From: Adiantum capillus-veneris
Taxonomy: Eukaryota; Streptophyta; Polypodiopsida; Polypodiales; Pteridaceae
Direction: 5' to 3'
NCBI GenBank assembly: GCA_014529385.2
Contig: CM043968.1
Coordinates: 27,359,013 to 27,386,512, forward strand
DNA length: 27,500 bases
Of the stretch, positions 1 through 11,033 are shown piece after piece. Both the position numbers and the translations under genes were made by a program. The notes under the pieces were generated by a model. That model did not search any database. It saw only the letters and a list, made by a program, of their open reading frames with translations, and was not told the DNA's origin. Numbering within the stretch: position 1 is the stretch's first letter; each line of letters opens with the position of its first letter.

Positions 1-42
1 CAATAGGCTCTGAGAATGTCCTCGATGACTTGATTAACTCTT

Positions 43-684
43 TCAGTTTTCCCATCTGTCTGCGGATGATACGCTGTACTGCAGGCTAATTGTGAAAGAA
101 GTCCAAAATTTTGATGTAAACTTGGCATCTCTATCACTGACGATATGCTTCGGCAGACCATGTAACCTAAAAATCTCCTTGATGAATACCCGACTAACAT
201 CTGAAGCAGTAAAGGTTTTCTTTACAGGTATTAGGTGAGCCACTTTTGTGAGCATATCAATAACCACAAAAACAGAATCATAACGTCCTGTAGAAGGTAA
301 TCCCGTAACAAAATCCATACTGATGTATTCCCATTTCATCTGGGGTATGTCAAGAGGTTGAAGTTGCCTTGGTAACTTGATTCTTTCGGCCTTTATCCGC
401 TGACAAGAAAGACATTGCCTCACATAGCGAAGTATGTCCCCTTTCATTCTAGACCAAAAATAACTCCTTCTGACAGCATGAAGAGTCTTAGCATAGCCTG
501 GATGTCCGGATGTAGGGCTATCGTGTGCTTCATACAAAATGGCCTTCTTTAAGGCTGGATCTCTGGGTACACAGAGTCTATGTCTGTAGTAAAGACATCC
601 TCCCATAAGAGAGTAATCTTTAGCTTCAGGCATCATATTCTGTTGGACTAGTGATACTATACGTTGGTACTCTGGATCTACCAA
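43..684 (-). pseudogene. Ty3/gypsy integrase domain (element A), 3' end broken
   Basis: Integrase part of a minus-strand Ty3/gypsy polyprotein, which inserts the cDNA copy into the genome. The reading frame shows the N-terminal zinc-binding HHCC module (His in YEAHD, His in SGHPG, then CLSC), followed by the RNase H-fold core with its first Asp in SMDFVTG and second Asp in VSDRDAKF. The frame shifts near 110-120, just after the second Asp. Coding similarity continues in another frame towards position 1, including the expected HPQTDG-type segment on the minus strand, so the catalytic Glu and C-terminal domain lie at or beyond the left edge. It is the continuation of the RNase H segment at 690-1220. 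Assignment to Ty3/gypsy is firm; activity is unlikely because of the frameshift. Confidence 0.9.
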
Positions 685-689
685 GGATG

Positions 690-1348
690 CTTCTTTGATT
701 CTATCCCAGATAGGGTTATTTGGAATAGAGATAGCTCCGAGAAAGGATTTTCGGCTAAGACCATCTGCAATTGCATTTTCCTTCCTTGCTCTATACTTTA
801 TGTCAAGGTCATATTCCTGTAATAGCTCTATCCATCGTCATTGCCGCATATTGAGAATAGGTTGAGTAAAAATCCATTTTAAGCTCTTGTGGTCTGTAAC
901 CAGCTGAAACTTGCGTCCGAGAAGATAATGTCTCCATAACTTCAGCGCATGAATAACTGCTAAAAGTTCCAAATCATGAGTAGGATAATTCTTCCATGAT
1001 CTCTCAGCTTTCGCGAAGTATACGCCACTGGTCTTCCTTCTTGAGTAAGAACTCCGCCTAGAGCAAATTTGCTAGCATCGGTTGCTACTTCAAATTCCTT
1101 ACTGAAATCTGGAAGCTTTAAAATAGGAGCTGAGACCAAGAATTCTTTTAGCTCAGGAAAGCTAGACTCGTGCTCGGTCTTCCATTCGATCCTCATCCCC
1201 TTCTTTAGGAGTTCCGTCAAAGGTGTAGTAATACGTGCATAATCCTTGACAAAAATCCTGTACCATCCCGTTATCCCAAGAAATCCTCTTACTTCGCTGA
1301 CAGTGGATGGTTGAGTCCAATCAACGATATCCTTGACTTTGTCTGGGT
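690..1348 (-). pseudogene. RT connection and RNase H region of element A, frameshifted
   Basis: Links the reverse transcriptase at 1349-3115 to the integrase at 43-684 in the order expected for Ty3/gypsy (RT, RNase H, integrase). One frame (960-1220) shows the end of the RT thumb/connection (LKLPDFSKEFEV) and the start of RNase H with its conserved [13 protein letters not shown] segment, including the catalytic Asp. The frame breaks near 1000 and resumes in another frame, with a TDHKSLKW motif and the late ADGLSR motif near 770-790. A single in-frame TGA lies near 841 where related proteins usually carry Arg (CGA to TGA). Another frameshift near 1370 separates it from the RT. It is dead as a coding unit but its ancestry is clear. 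Confidence 0.85.
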
Positions 1349-3178
1349 CTACTGAGATCCCTTAACCGATATGACAAATCCAAGATAGTTGACCTTTGGT
1401 GAGCAAAAAGTGCACTTGCTCTCTTCAGCGTAAAGTTGGTGTTCCCGAAGAAGATCAAGTACTTTGCGAACGTGTCCTTCGTGATCTGCCTCGTTCTTAG
1501 AATAGATCAGAATGTCATCAAAGAAAACTAAGACAAAATCATCCAGGTAAGGTCTGAAAATATCCTGCATAAGTCGATTGAAGCTTGCAGGATCATTTGT
1601 TAGACCAAAAGACATTACTGTGAATTCGTAGTGCCCATACCTAGTATTGAAAGCCGTCTTTGGAATATCTGATTCCTTGATCCTGATTTGGTAATATCCT
1701 GAACTTAGATCTATCTTTGTAAATATTTTGGCACCGTGGAGTCTGTCCAAAAGTTCGTTAATCCTTGGAATTGGATACTTGTTCTTGATAGTTATTTGGT
1801 TCAGTCCACGGTAATCTATGCATAGCCTTAAGGTTCCATCCTTCTTCTTCTGAAAAAGAACTGGAGCACCCCAAGGAGAAGTACTGGGTCGAATGAATCC
1901 TTGCTCAATGAGTTGCCTAAGTTGTTCCTTGAGTTCGAAGGCCTCCGGAAGGGACATTTTATAAGGTCTTTTTGAGATAGGTTCACATCCAGGGATAGTC
2001 TCAATCTCATGATCTACTTCTCTATGTGGTGGAAGATTCGTAAGGTCTTCTGGGAATACATCATCATACTCCCTTAACCAGTTTGGTCGAAGTGAGGTAT
2101 CTGATTGGTCCACCTTGTTGAGTTTAACCGCATAAATTTGCTGACCCTTCCTTAGTCCCTTCAAAAGTCTGCTGGCCTTAACTAGAGTAGCCTTAGGTCT
2201 CCCATTTTCCCCTTGGATTAAGGCTTCATTACCCAAGTTATCTGTAAAGGTAAAATTCCCTTGTGCACAATGTATGTGGGCCCTATTTTGCTTTAGCCAG
2301 TCCATCCCTAGTATCCCATCGAAGAATCCTAAGGGTAAGGTTTGAAATTGGGCAAAAGTTGGGTGTCCCCCTAAATCAAAGTCAATTTTTCCTGCAGAGT
2401 GTTGAGATACTACCTCCTTGCCGTTTGCTAACTCTACAACTATCTTGCTTGTTGGATACTTATCTAGCTTTAGCTTTCTCATGCATCTGGGTGAAAGAAA
2501 TGAAAGAGTACTACCACAATCTATAAGGAAGTTAACTTGTTCACCTCTGAGAGATCCTGGCGTAAGAATGACTGCGTATTGCTCGCAACCATTGGGATTG
2601 CCAATTGCAGCATGTAGGGTTGCTCTCTCCACTGCTTCGTCGCCCACAGTTGGTTGTAGCACTGCGGCATTTACTCTGGCAGTAGCTCCACGCCCTCGCC
2701 CTCTGTTCATCCTTCCTTGTCCTCCTCTTCCATTAGCGTGGCCACGCCCACAGTTATTCAAGGGTATGGCATTGGCGTTGGTTGCCTGAATGTTCCTGGG
2801 GAAATTGGATCTGTAATGTCCATGCTCGCCGCAACCATAGCATCGAACATCAGGGAACTCCATGGTTGTGGTGGTAGCCACAATAGGGCACTGGTTATAC
2901 GCTTGGTTGGCTGGTCTGTTATCCCAAGCAGTCGTCCTTGCCCTCTTTGCCCAATGATTCCTCCTGTTCTGATTAGCCTTTTGTACTTCGAGAGCTAGAG
3001 GTTTGGCCCTCAACAAGGCATCCTGTAGTGTTGACGGCCTGAGAGCTTCCAACCGAGTATTCAGGGGATCGATTAGTCCTTGGCAGAACCTTGCCACGTG
3101 TTGTTCCAAGGTCATCTTAGGAGCATATCTCCGAAGAGTGACAAACTTTGCATAATATTCTTCGACAGATGAATTCAG
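1349..3178 (-). pseudogene. gag C-terminus, protease and reverse transcriptase of element A
   Basis: Long open stretch of a Ty3/gypsy gag-pol. Counting from the Met at 3115: a gag tail; a zinc knuckle at about residues 92-105 ([10 protein letters not shown]) whose last Cys is replaced by Phe, so it is probably unable to bind zinc; an Arg/Gly-rich linker (about 120-150); a retropepsin at about 195-280 with DCGS in place of the usual D-S/T-G and the later ILGMDWL motif; and a reverse transcriptase from about 385 with TKIDL (first catalytic Asp, residue 469) and FFDDIL (residues 531-534, the second and third Asp). The frame is continuous upstream to an in-frame TAG at 3179-3181 and is broken downstream near 1370. 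The single-frame gag-pol and the RT motifs suit a chromovirus-like lineage, which is inference. Confidence 0.9.
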
Positions 3179-3538
3179 CTACCGAAGTGAAAAGAATTCA
3201 TTCATCCTCAAGGTTCTATAGGCAGGCGGTAAATAACGCCCCATTATCGCAGCTTTAATGTCTTCCCAGGACTGGGAATATCCCTTAATATCCATGTCCC
3301 TGCAATGTTGCTTCCACCATATCTTGGCATCGCCAGTCAAGCGGAACATTGCAAGCATGGTCTGATTTACATGTTGGGTCCCCGCAGCCTCAAAGTAATC
3401 GTCCATGGATTCCATCCATACTTCCGCATCTCTCTCCACATTTTCCCCCTCGCCCTTAAAGATCGGAGGTTGGGTTTGCTTAAGGAGGAGCTTCTTCTCT
3501 TGCGCTGCCAAGTACAGAGCAACAGGCGGTACCTACAT
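3179..3538 (-). pseudogene. gag N-terminal part of element A, with two in-frame stops
   Basis: Upstream, same-frame part of the polyprotein at 1349-3178. It encodes the retrotransposon capsid domain; recognisable segments are FKGEGENVERDAEVW, MLAMFRLTGDAKIWWKQ and WEDIKAAIMGRYLPP. The likely start ATG is at 3536-3538 but is followed directly by TAG (3533-3535). A second TAG at 3179-3181 interrupts the sequence just before a segment reading [16 protein letters not shown] that belongs to the same capsid domain. Both stops are single-base changes from a sense codon; the second would be CAG to TAG. No ATG otherwise opens this frame. Confidence 0.85.
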
Positions 3539-3749
3539 GGATTATACAAATTCTTGATACATTACTTGGATTTCAAAATAGACACGAGACTTTAAATAAA
3601 ATTCAAGATTCTACTTTGTCAAGAGACAGAGATTCAGAGACAAAAAGCACTTTATTGATGAAAATTTATTACAATTGAAACCCCTCAAGGTTTAGGATAA
3701 TTGATGATCAACTTATTACATGGCTTTATGGATTGCGTATAACATACGC
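3539..3749. other. Non-coding leader between the extra ORF and gag of element A
   Basis: A/T-rich stretch with no protein similarity I can recognise. By position it is untranslated leader between the upstream ORF (3750-4253) and the gag start of the minus-strand retroelement. Confidence 0.4.
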
Positions 3750-4253
3750 CTAGGAGATGGTATTGACATGATGCACTACTTCATTTGTGTAATAGTTTCT
3801 ATACTCATTCTTGAGCGGATAATAAACTAAGATATCAAGCCGGAGTTCCGCTTTCAGTAATCCAAAGGTTTTGACTCGGTTTTTTGGGATCACATTGGTG
3901 ACCTTCTCCAAGAGCTAGTCGTTGATGGTTTGATTGGAGTTGTCTGAAACAGTTTGGTCCAATCGTGTAGGCACCAAGTAGAATATCTCTATTACCCTCA
4001 ACTCTTCTCCCCAACGTATCTTCTTCAAGTCGGTAGCCAGGAATCCTAGCTTCGGAGCGTTGATGTAGTAAAACCCTCTTGGAAATGTCCAATCAAGTTT
4101 CCATCCTCTATCAATGCGAGTGGAGTGTGGCGTATAAGCCTTCAACAGTATCTCCATGACATCTCGCCTGAACTGGTAAACTGGGGATCTTCGAGCTTGC
4201 TTATAAATAAGCTCAAACACTTGGAACTTTTGATATTCGAGCATGGGGTCTTC
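3750..4253 (-). pseudogene. Unrecognised ORF between primer-binding site and gag (possible second exon)
   Basis: Minus-strand reading frame of 112 codons from 4253 to a TAG at 3915-3917. After that stop the same frame stays open for 54 more codons to a TAG at 3750-3752, so the first stop may be a lesion. The protein is rich in charged and aromatic residues (LEYQKFQVFELIYKQARR, WKLDWTFPRGFYY); I do not recognise a domain. The sequence just upstream on the minus strand, TTGGTGTTGCAG ending at 4254, is a good 3' splice site and leaves GAA GAC CCC in frame. A matching phase-0 donor lies at 5416. Extra ORFs between LTR and gag are known from some plant Ty3 elements such as Ogre, but whether this is one is inference. 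Confidence 0.45.
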
Positions 4254-4354
4254 CTGCAACACCAATGCAAGGAATTTAGATCAACTACCTATATACTTTC
4301 AGTTCCGTATTTAAATATTCAAAAAGTACGACTTTATTTCCCAGCCTAACCTAG

Positions 4355-4366
4355 GCTCTGATACTA
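4355..4366 (-). promoter_or_regulatory. Primer-binding site, initiator tRNA-Met type
   Basis: On the minus strand this reads TAGTATCAGAGC, one mismatch from the usual plant LTR-retrotransposon site TGGTATCAGAGC complementary to the 3' end of initiator tRNA-Met. It begins two bases after a CA-ended LTR boundary at 4369, the normal spacing. It supports a minus-strand element whose internal region runs toward lower coordinates. Confidence 0.7.
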
Positions 4367-4368
4367 GG

Positions 4369-4976
4369 TGTGAGGTCCCCACCCCACCGTATCAACGGCG
4401 GATCTGATGGTGAACCTAGTGGCCACTAGATCTATTGCAGAAGCAAACAAAATGGTTCGGGGTTCGACTAGCGGACGATCTCTCATCACAAAGTGAGTCG
4501 AGTTCGAGCCTACTAGCAGAGAGATCTAGCTCCACCTCGCAGGGGAAGCGTACTTGAACTATCTAACGATCCTAAGACCCACATTCCAAGAGGAGAGAAG
4601 CCTCGAGTGCCTTTTTCCCCATGTTTCAGAGGCACGTACTCTCGAGATTTCCCCACTCTAGGGGCAATGAGCATTACTAATATCGAGTAAGCACTATGGG
4701 GACGAAGAGTTCCCGACCAATCGGGACCACCCATCTCGTAGGCATTGGCAACCCGAGCCAAGCCCCCACTTTCCACCCCCACACTCACACTTCCTTGTGT
4801 GACCTAATTACTACCACAAAGGTTGTTCAACATAGATATTCCTTGTTTAGTTCCGAATCACATTGTTCGTTAAGACAACCCTTCAACCAGTATTGCAAAC
4901 AACACCAAGACAGAATTCTAGTAAAAATTCTACTCAAACTTATTCATAGAAATTCCAATGTTCTGGAGGTACAACA
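4369..4976 (-). repeat. LTR, about 608 bp, with a PPT on one side and a PBS on the other
   Basis: On the minus strand the segment starts TGTTGTACC at 4976 and ends CCTCACA at 4369, giving the usual TG...CA ends. A polypurine tract precedes it (GGAGGGGGGA, read from 4986 to 4977), and the primer-binding site follows it. I cannot find a second copy in the window to fix the ends by alignment, so the boundaries rest on the flanking PPT and PBS. No convincing protein-coding frame lies inside. Confidence 0.55.
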
Positions 4977-4986
4977 TCCCCCCTCC
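4977..4986 (-). promoter_or_regulatory. Polypurine tract next to the LTR
   Basis: On the minus strand GGAGGGGGGA directly precedes TGTTGTACC, the start of the proposed LTR. A purine run followed by TG is the normal junction of internal region and 3' LTR, where plus-strand DNA synthesis is primed. Confidence 0.55.
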
Positions 4987-5040
4987 AGCGAGAGTTCACT
5001 CCTCCCGTTGTCGCCTAGCTGCCCATACAACTAGGTATGT

Positions 5041-5130
5041 CCACCGCGTAAAAATCACGTCATGGACACTCCCACCGCATAGAAAGAAAGTCGTGGGTGT
5101 CCACCGCTTTAAAAAGCAAGTCGTGGATTC
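5041..5130. repeat. Three degenerate tandem copies of a ~30-bp unit
   Basis: Units begin CCACCGC at 5041, 5072 and 5101. Each continues with an A-rich stretch and a variant of CACGTCATGG or AAGTCGTGG, so the periods are 31 and 29 bp. It lies in the internal 3' region next to the polypurine tract. Function unknown. Confidence 0.7.
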
Positions 5131-5416
5131 AAGAGCCCTTAACGAGGAACTCTGTCCCCTGTGATCAGTAGGGGGGTCAGGACTGATTCAACATTGGAAG
5201 TAAAATGAACATGTCGAGTTAAATTTTCCCTAGCAGACATTCTTTCCTCTTGCAAACAACATACCCATCAATCATTTCCTTCCTACTTTTAGAACTTAAT
5301 GTACAATGAATTTAATGCCGAGGTTTCCGTCGGATTTCTCCAACATGTTTGGGAATATGTTCATTCCTAACTTATGCAATGTTAATTTAAATGACTTAAA
5401 TGAAAATATGACCTAC

Positions 5417-5557
5417 CTCTTCCATCTCTTCATCGATGGCCCGTGAGATGGCCGGTATTTGTTCCTCCATGGGAGCTTTCCCCTTTCCGTTGACATTGCT
5501 GGTTCCCGCCTCACGGTCATGGGCACCACCAAAGCGTGTTCTCTTAACCGGAGCCAT
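5417..5557 (-). CDS. Possible first coding exon, unrecognised protein (47 codons)
   Basis: An ATG at 5557 opens a minus-strand frame of exactly 47 codons (starting MAPVKRTRFGG, then an acidic end AIDEEMEE). It runs to GAG followed by GTAGGT, a strong plant 5' splice site at 5416. The basic start followed by an acidic, glutamate-rich end gives no family assignment. The only nearby phase-compatible acceptor I see is at 4254, which would join it to the ORF at 3750-4253 across an intron of 1,163 bp containing the LTR. The joined ORF is plausible but unproven; the start is chosen because it is the first ATG in frame and the sequence around it looks coding. Confidence 0.4.
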
Positions 5558-5559
5558 TT

Positions 5560-6060
5560 TTCTCACTACTTTAATTAATTAACTTGGAGAAAGAGCTAAG
5601 GTTTGCAAGCGTCATAACAATCCAATAGATAGATTAGCGACATTAATTAATCCCTCCTATATGAGAGGTCTAGGGTTTTTGTATAACAATCATTAAGGAT
5701 AACACATAATCCTATGGGAACCGTCTCTAAATGGTAGGTGAGACTAAACCAGAGCCAAACAATTTTGAACTCTTATAATGAAGCAACCAATAGTGATCAC
5801 CCTAGGAAGGGGGGAGCTGTAAATCCATGAAGCTCAGCTTATACATACCAAGAAATACTACACCGGTTACAAGCCCTAGAGCCTCTAGTCAATAGACTCC
5901 AGCAAAAACCATTGAAATATCATATGGTTGTGGGAATTTTCCAATTGACCCATATTCTGTGAGAATTTGCAGACAAATGCTTATATGAAGATCATCAGAG
6001 ACAAAAGTTTTAGCTGATCTCCACAAGTCAAAGTAAAAAACCGACAAATCCAATAGTGTT
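5560..6060. other. Unassigned stretch
   Basis: No open frame with recognisable similarity. A short purine run (GGAAGGGGGGAGC) on the plus strand at about 5808-5820 is followed by TGTAAATCC and could be a degenerate polypurine tract/LTR junction, but there is no other support. Confidence 0.3.
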
Positions 6061-6069
6061 CAAATAGTT

Positions 6070-7990
6070 ACATGTGACCAAGCTCACTTATGCATATCAA
6101 GATGCACATGGTAACAAATACCAACAAGTTCATGATCTTGTACAAACCCCTATGGATGGTACGACTAAAGTCAAAGACTATCTGAAGATGATGCAAAGCC
6201 TCAAATTTCCATAATAGGTGACAAAAAAGTCAAAATCAATGAAAGCTAAAGTCCAGAAAGCTACACAAAGGTCACCACTAAAATCTGCTTCGAAGAGACA
6301 GATTCTGCCAGAAAGTACAGTGGATCTATTAAGATCAAAGGTTACCCAGATGCAGGTAGACAATGCTCATCAATTGCAGACAAAAGTACAATATTATAGA
6401 CAATGGATCCAACATCGATTGAAGCAGGTGGTCAAAGCAAAGAAAATGCAGATAAAATTCAACCAAAGGACACTGCCACAACAAAAGCAGTCAATTCAGA
6501 CACAAATCTTGAGATGATCAAGTGCAACATTGTTGGTGAAAACGAAGAAAAACTATTAAGAGAAGTAAAGCTAGATTTTCAGTCAGACAAGAACCTCATG
6601 TCTTTTTGCACTTGGAAAAGATGCGGCCAATTACAGCTGGAAGATGCTCCTAAATTTTTGAGCATATCAAGAAACAAACAAGCAGAATGCTGGGGAGTCA
6701 TCTCCCCCACCATTGAAGTAAGTTCACAGATTATCATAGCTCAATTCTACGTAATGACAGTAAAAGATATGCCAGACGAAATCATAATGGGAATGCCAAC
6801 GTCCCAAAAGATGTTAGAAATACAGAATGAAAACAAGATACAATCATCAAAGATAGCAAAGTATGAAGAACAAGACTGGTCACCCGCGGACAATAGCACA
6901 AGGTCCTCAAGCATAGTTAAAATGGAGACTTATATCAAAGTAGATCTTGTTGAAGATGATTCATCTCCATCCATCAGAACTTTAGAAGATCTTAAAGAAA
7001 ATTAGGCAATAGGAAGTGCACATCAAACAGAGCAAAGAGAAACCACAAAAGCTATTGAGCAGAGAATGCCCCAAAAACTAGAAGTAAAGAAGAACAAAGT
7101 TGCAGACAACCAAGAAGCAATAGGAAGTCCAAAGATCAATCACTCATTGCCAGTCGAATCAGTCGATGCAAGTCAGATTGGAAATCAGCGTCTCAAGTCA
7201 CCCTCCATAGAGATACAATTAGATCAAGATGAGACCATGGCAAAAGTAGCACAAAAATCTTCAATAGAACCAGCAATGAGAATAGCTATAATTCTTAGCA
7301 GTACAAAAGGAGCAAGTATCAGATGCAATGCTCTATTGGATAACAAAGGAAATTGCAATATGGTTGCAACAAACAACATTCAGAGAATCCTAGGGATTAC
7401 TCAAGGCAAGCCAGATAATAGAGAAATCATGGGTAAGGCTACAAGTCAAGAAGAATTGATTGCTACCCTTAGCATTGAAAATCATGAAGAGCAGGTAAAG
7501 TTTCAGGTAAAGTCTTCAAAGGAAATGCTTGCAGATGTCATCCTTGGACATTAGTGGTTAGATCAACACAAGGCCTACAAAGAAGATACAATGCTAATAC
7601 TCTCTTCTCCAAGAAGTAGCCAACAACAATTACAGGTACCTTTAATGTTATATTCAGAGTTGTAGAACTCACAAGAATCAAAGAAAAATATTGCAGACAA
7701 AGGTAAACCTAAAGTGGACCCTCCACCGATTAGCAAAGAAGGTGTGACATCATATGCACGTCAAAGAACCCTCATCGATCAGCTTCTTCAAGCAAGTCAG
7801 GCTTTCAAAACTTCAAGTCAATTGCTGACATCACTGAAACCTCTAAGGAGACACCCAAAAAAGAAAAGATATATCAACCAAAGTACTCAAGAAAGCAAAA
7901 AAAAGTCAAGAAAGTGTTTTTTCCGAGCAATTTAGTCAAAGTCAATGATCCGGTTTAAATTAAGAATGGGAAATCAACACAGAAAGACAA
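6070..7990 (+). pseudogene. Retroelement-derived polyprotein with two protease-like segments
   Basis: Plus-strand coding-like sequence, broken by stops and frame changes. From about 6070 a frame reads sensibly to a TAA TAG pair near 6211. A second frame covers 6403-7005, and a third 7066-7553 and beyond. Two segments resemble retropepsins. One ends in DEIIMGMPTSQKM (near 6780-6820), like the usual IILGMxxL. The other has ALLDNKGNCNMV (near 7330-7365), where a protease has ALLDTGAN..., and ends DVILGH-stop-WLDQH (near 7535-7570). Both lack the catalytic D-T/S-G triplet, so neither should be active. The rest is rich in Lys, Gln, Ser and Asn. I see no RT, RNase H or integrase. It could be a gag-protease remnant or a large non-autonomous derivative; calling it retroelement-derived rests partly on the PPT and LTR start downstream. 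Confidence 0.5.
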
Positions 7991-8057
7991 ACACATGGGA
8001 TGGATAGCATCACACTGGAGCTTAAAAGAACAGGAGTACTATAGAGGTAACATATAG

Positions 8058-8660
8058 ATATGGGTACCAAAACCACAGGTTAGAGTATATGAAGTAACTT
8101 CAAGTGCCTCCCAAGAAAGAAGGCCCACAAGGTATACACCTCGACAATATCCTAGGATACCTAAGAAGCAGGTATATAACATAACAACATCAAAAGATGT
8201 TGAAGTCTACTACAACTCTCAAGAGGATACAAAAAGAAGAAGGATCTCAAAGAATCTTCCTCTTGGACAAGGATTCTATACAGGTTATACAAAGATTTGG
8301 CTACCAATCCACCACAAGCCAAGTGCAGCTACACCAGACCTGCATGAAGATCTCAAGAACTCAACAAGACCTAGAGCTCAAAAAAATCAACAATGGAAAA
8401 ACCAAGGTCATCAAGAGATTTGGATTCCTAAGTCTTCCAATGCTCCTAGTCAAAAGCCAAATGCTGACAGTGAACAGAGGCCTAGAACACCATCAAAGAC
8501 TCCTATTAACAGGCCTAATTGGAGAATCAAACAAATAATGGAGTCTTCACAATCAAAGAATGACAACCTAACCAATGCAAATGCAGATTTGAAGATGATA
8601 AAACATGTATGGAAAAAGAAACCTTCAATGCCTCTCATCAACGAATTCAATGACAAATGA
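8058..8660 (+). pseudogene. Basic, proline-rich ORF without ATG, containing repeated IWxP motifs
   Basis: A frame beginning after a TAG near 8057 stays open for about 200 codons to a TGA at 8658-8660. It encodes a basic, Pro/Gln/Asn-rich chain with spaced tryptophan motifs IWVPKP, TKIWLP and EIWIPK. It has no ATG near its start, so it is either an internal part of the broken polyprotein upstream or a fossil. The motif spacing (roughly 75 and 45 codons) hints at diverged internal repeats. An alternative frame with an ATG at 8197 overlaps it; I consider that one less likely because it lacks the ordered motif pattern. Function unknown. Confidence 0.4.
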
Positions 8661-8749
8661 AGACAATCAGCCCATCAACAACCAATCAAAACCTTCCACA
8701 GCCTCCACGGACACTTTTCAACAGTGCTTGAGGAACGGCACTAAAATCA

Positions 8750-8760
8750 AAAGGGGGGAA
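8750..8760 (+). promoter_or_regulatory. Polypurine tract of element B
   Basis: The purine run AAAGGGGGGAA ends directly before TGTTAAC at 8761. This PPT-TG junction marks the boundary between internal region and 3' LTR of a plus-strand LTR element. Confidence 0.75.
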
Positions 8761-9250
8761 TGTTAACTGAGTCAACGTCAGTTAACAAAAGCTACTAAAG
8801 ACCAAAGACGTAGGGATGCACATCGAAGATCAACATGAAGAAGCAGTAAAGTTGGAGTTACACATTTTCACATTTTTTCAAAATGGTCATGTATTGTAAA
8901 TTCCTGATTTATTTCAAGCCATTGTAATATTTTAATGTGCTACGGGCTCAATGGGAGTCCCAAGATGTAAAGAATAGGTCAATTAGTGTGCATAGGTTGC
9001 AGATTCAGTAAATGGTGGAGCCCTAAAGGCCTTGGGCGCCTGGACATTGCATATTTTTACCCTAGGTATATAAAACAGTGTGTAAAAGAAATTAGGGTTC
9101 TCAAGATCATTTGTTGAGAGCACTCTTTGGTGAGAGCTCTTGAGGTGTGTGGCTATGGAGTCCTTGAGCTTCTCCTTGCTCATGAGACTTGATTAACCCT
9201 AATCAATGATTCATTCTCTTTCACTATGCCTCTCTCATGCTTCTTATGAT
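8761..9250 (+). repeat. 3' LTR of element B (start firm, end not determined)
   Basis: It starts with TG right after the polypurine tract. The first 27 bases form an inverted repeat, TGTTAACTGA at 8761-8770 and TCAGTTAACA at 8778-8787. A TATA box (TATATAAAA, 9067-9075) is about 300 bp in, the expected place for an LTR promoter. The sequence after it (9085-9190) is transcript-leader-like. I could not find the CA end or a 5' LTR partner in the window, so the true end may lie several hundred bases further right. Confidence 0.6.
9067..9075 (+). promoter_or_regulatory. TATA box within LTR of element B
   Basis: TATATAAAA on the plus strand, inside the proposed 3' LTR and with no coding region directly downstream. 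It is likely the U3 promoter of the retroelement; transcription would start about 30 bp downstream. Confidence 0.5.
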
Positions 9251-10762
<1,512 letters not shown>

Positions 10763-11033
10763 GGGAAGCCAACAAGAACTTTTTGGAAGAGGGGTCGACC
10801 AAGTAGAGAGAGAGTTGGCATTTTTAGTCTAACCAACTTTTCTACACACACACTCAACTCATGTGTTGAGTAAGAACTCCATCTCCTTCTTCAAGCATTG
10901 ATAAGTAGAGGCCTACACCAACAAATTTTGGCTATGGAATGCAAATCCAACCAAGAGCCAAGCTTCAATGGCATGCTCATCTCCTTCACCAAAAGAACGA
11001 GAAAGAAGCGAGTCTCGTGCCACCTTGGCGGAG

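Noticed and set aside
4363-5035. Solo LTR 4369-5029 flanked by ACTAGG direct repeats
   Set aside because: The 6-bp repeats are at 4363 and 5030, but a PPT-TG junction places the LTR end at 4976 and a PBS adjoins the other end, which a solo LTR would not explain. The repeat is probably chance.
8197-8538. 113-codon ATG-initiated frame
   Set aside because: It overlaps the longer open frame with ordered IWxP motifs and has no similarity of its own.
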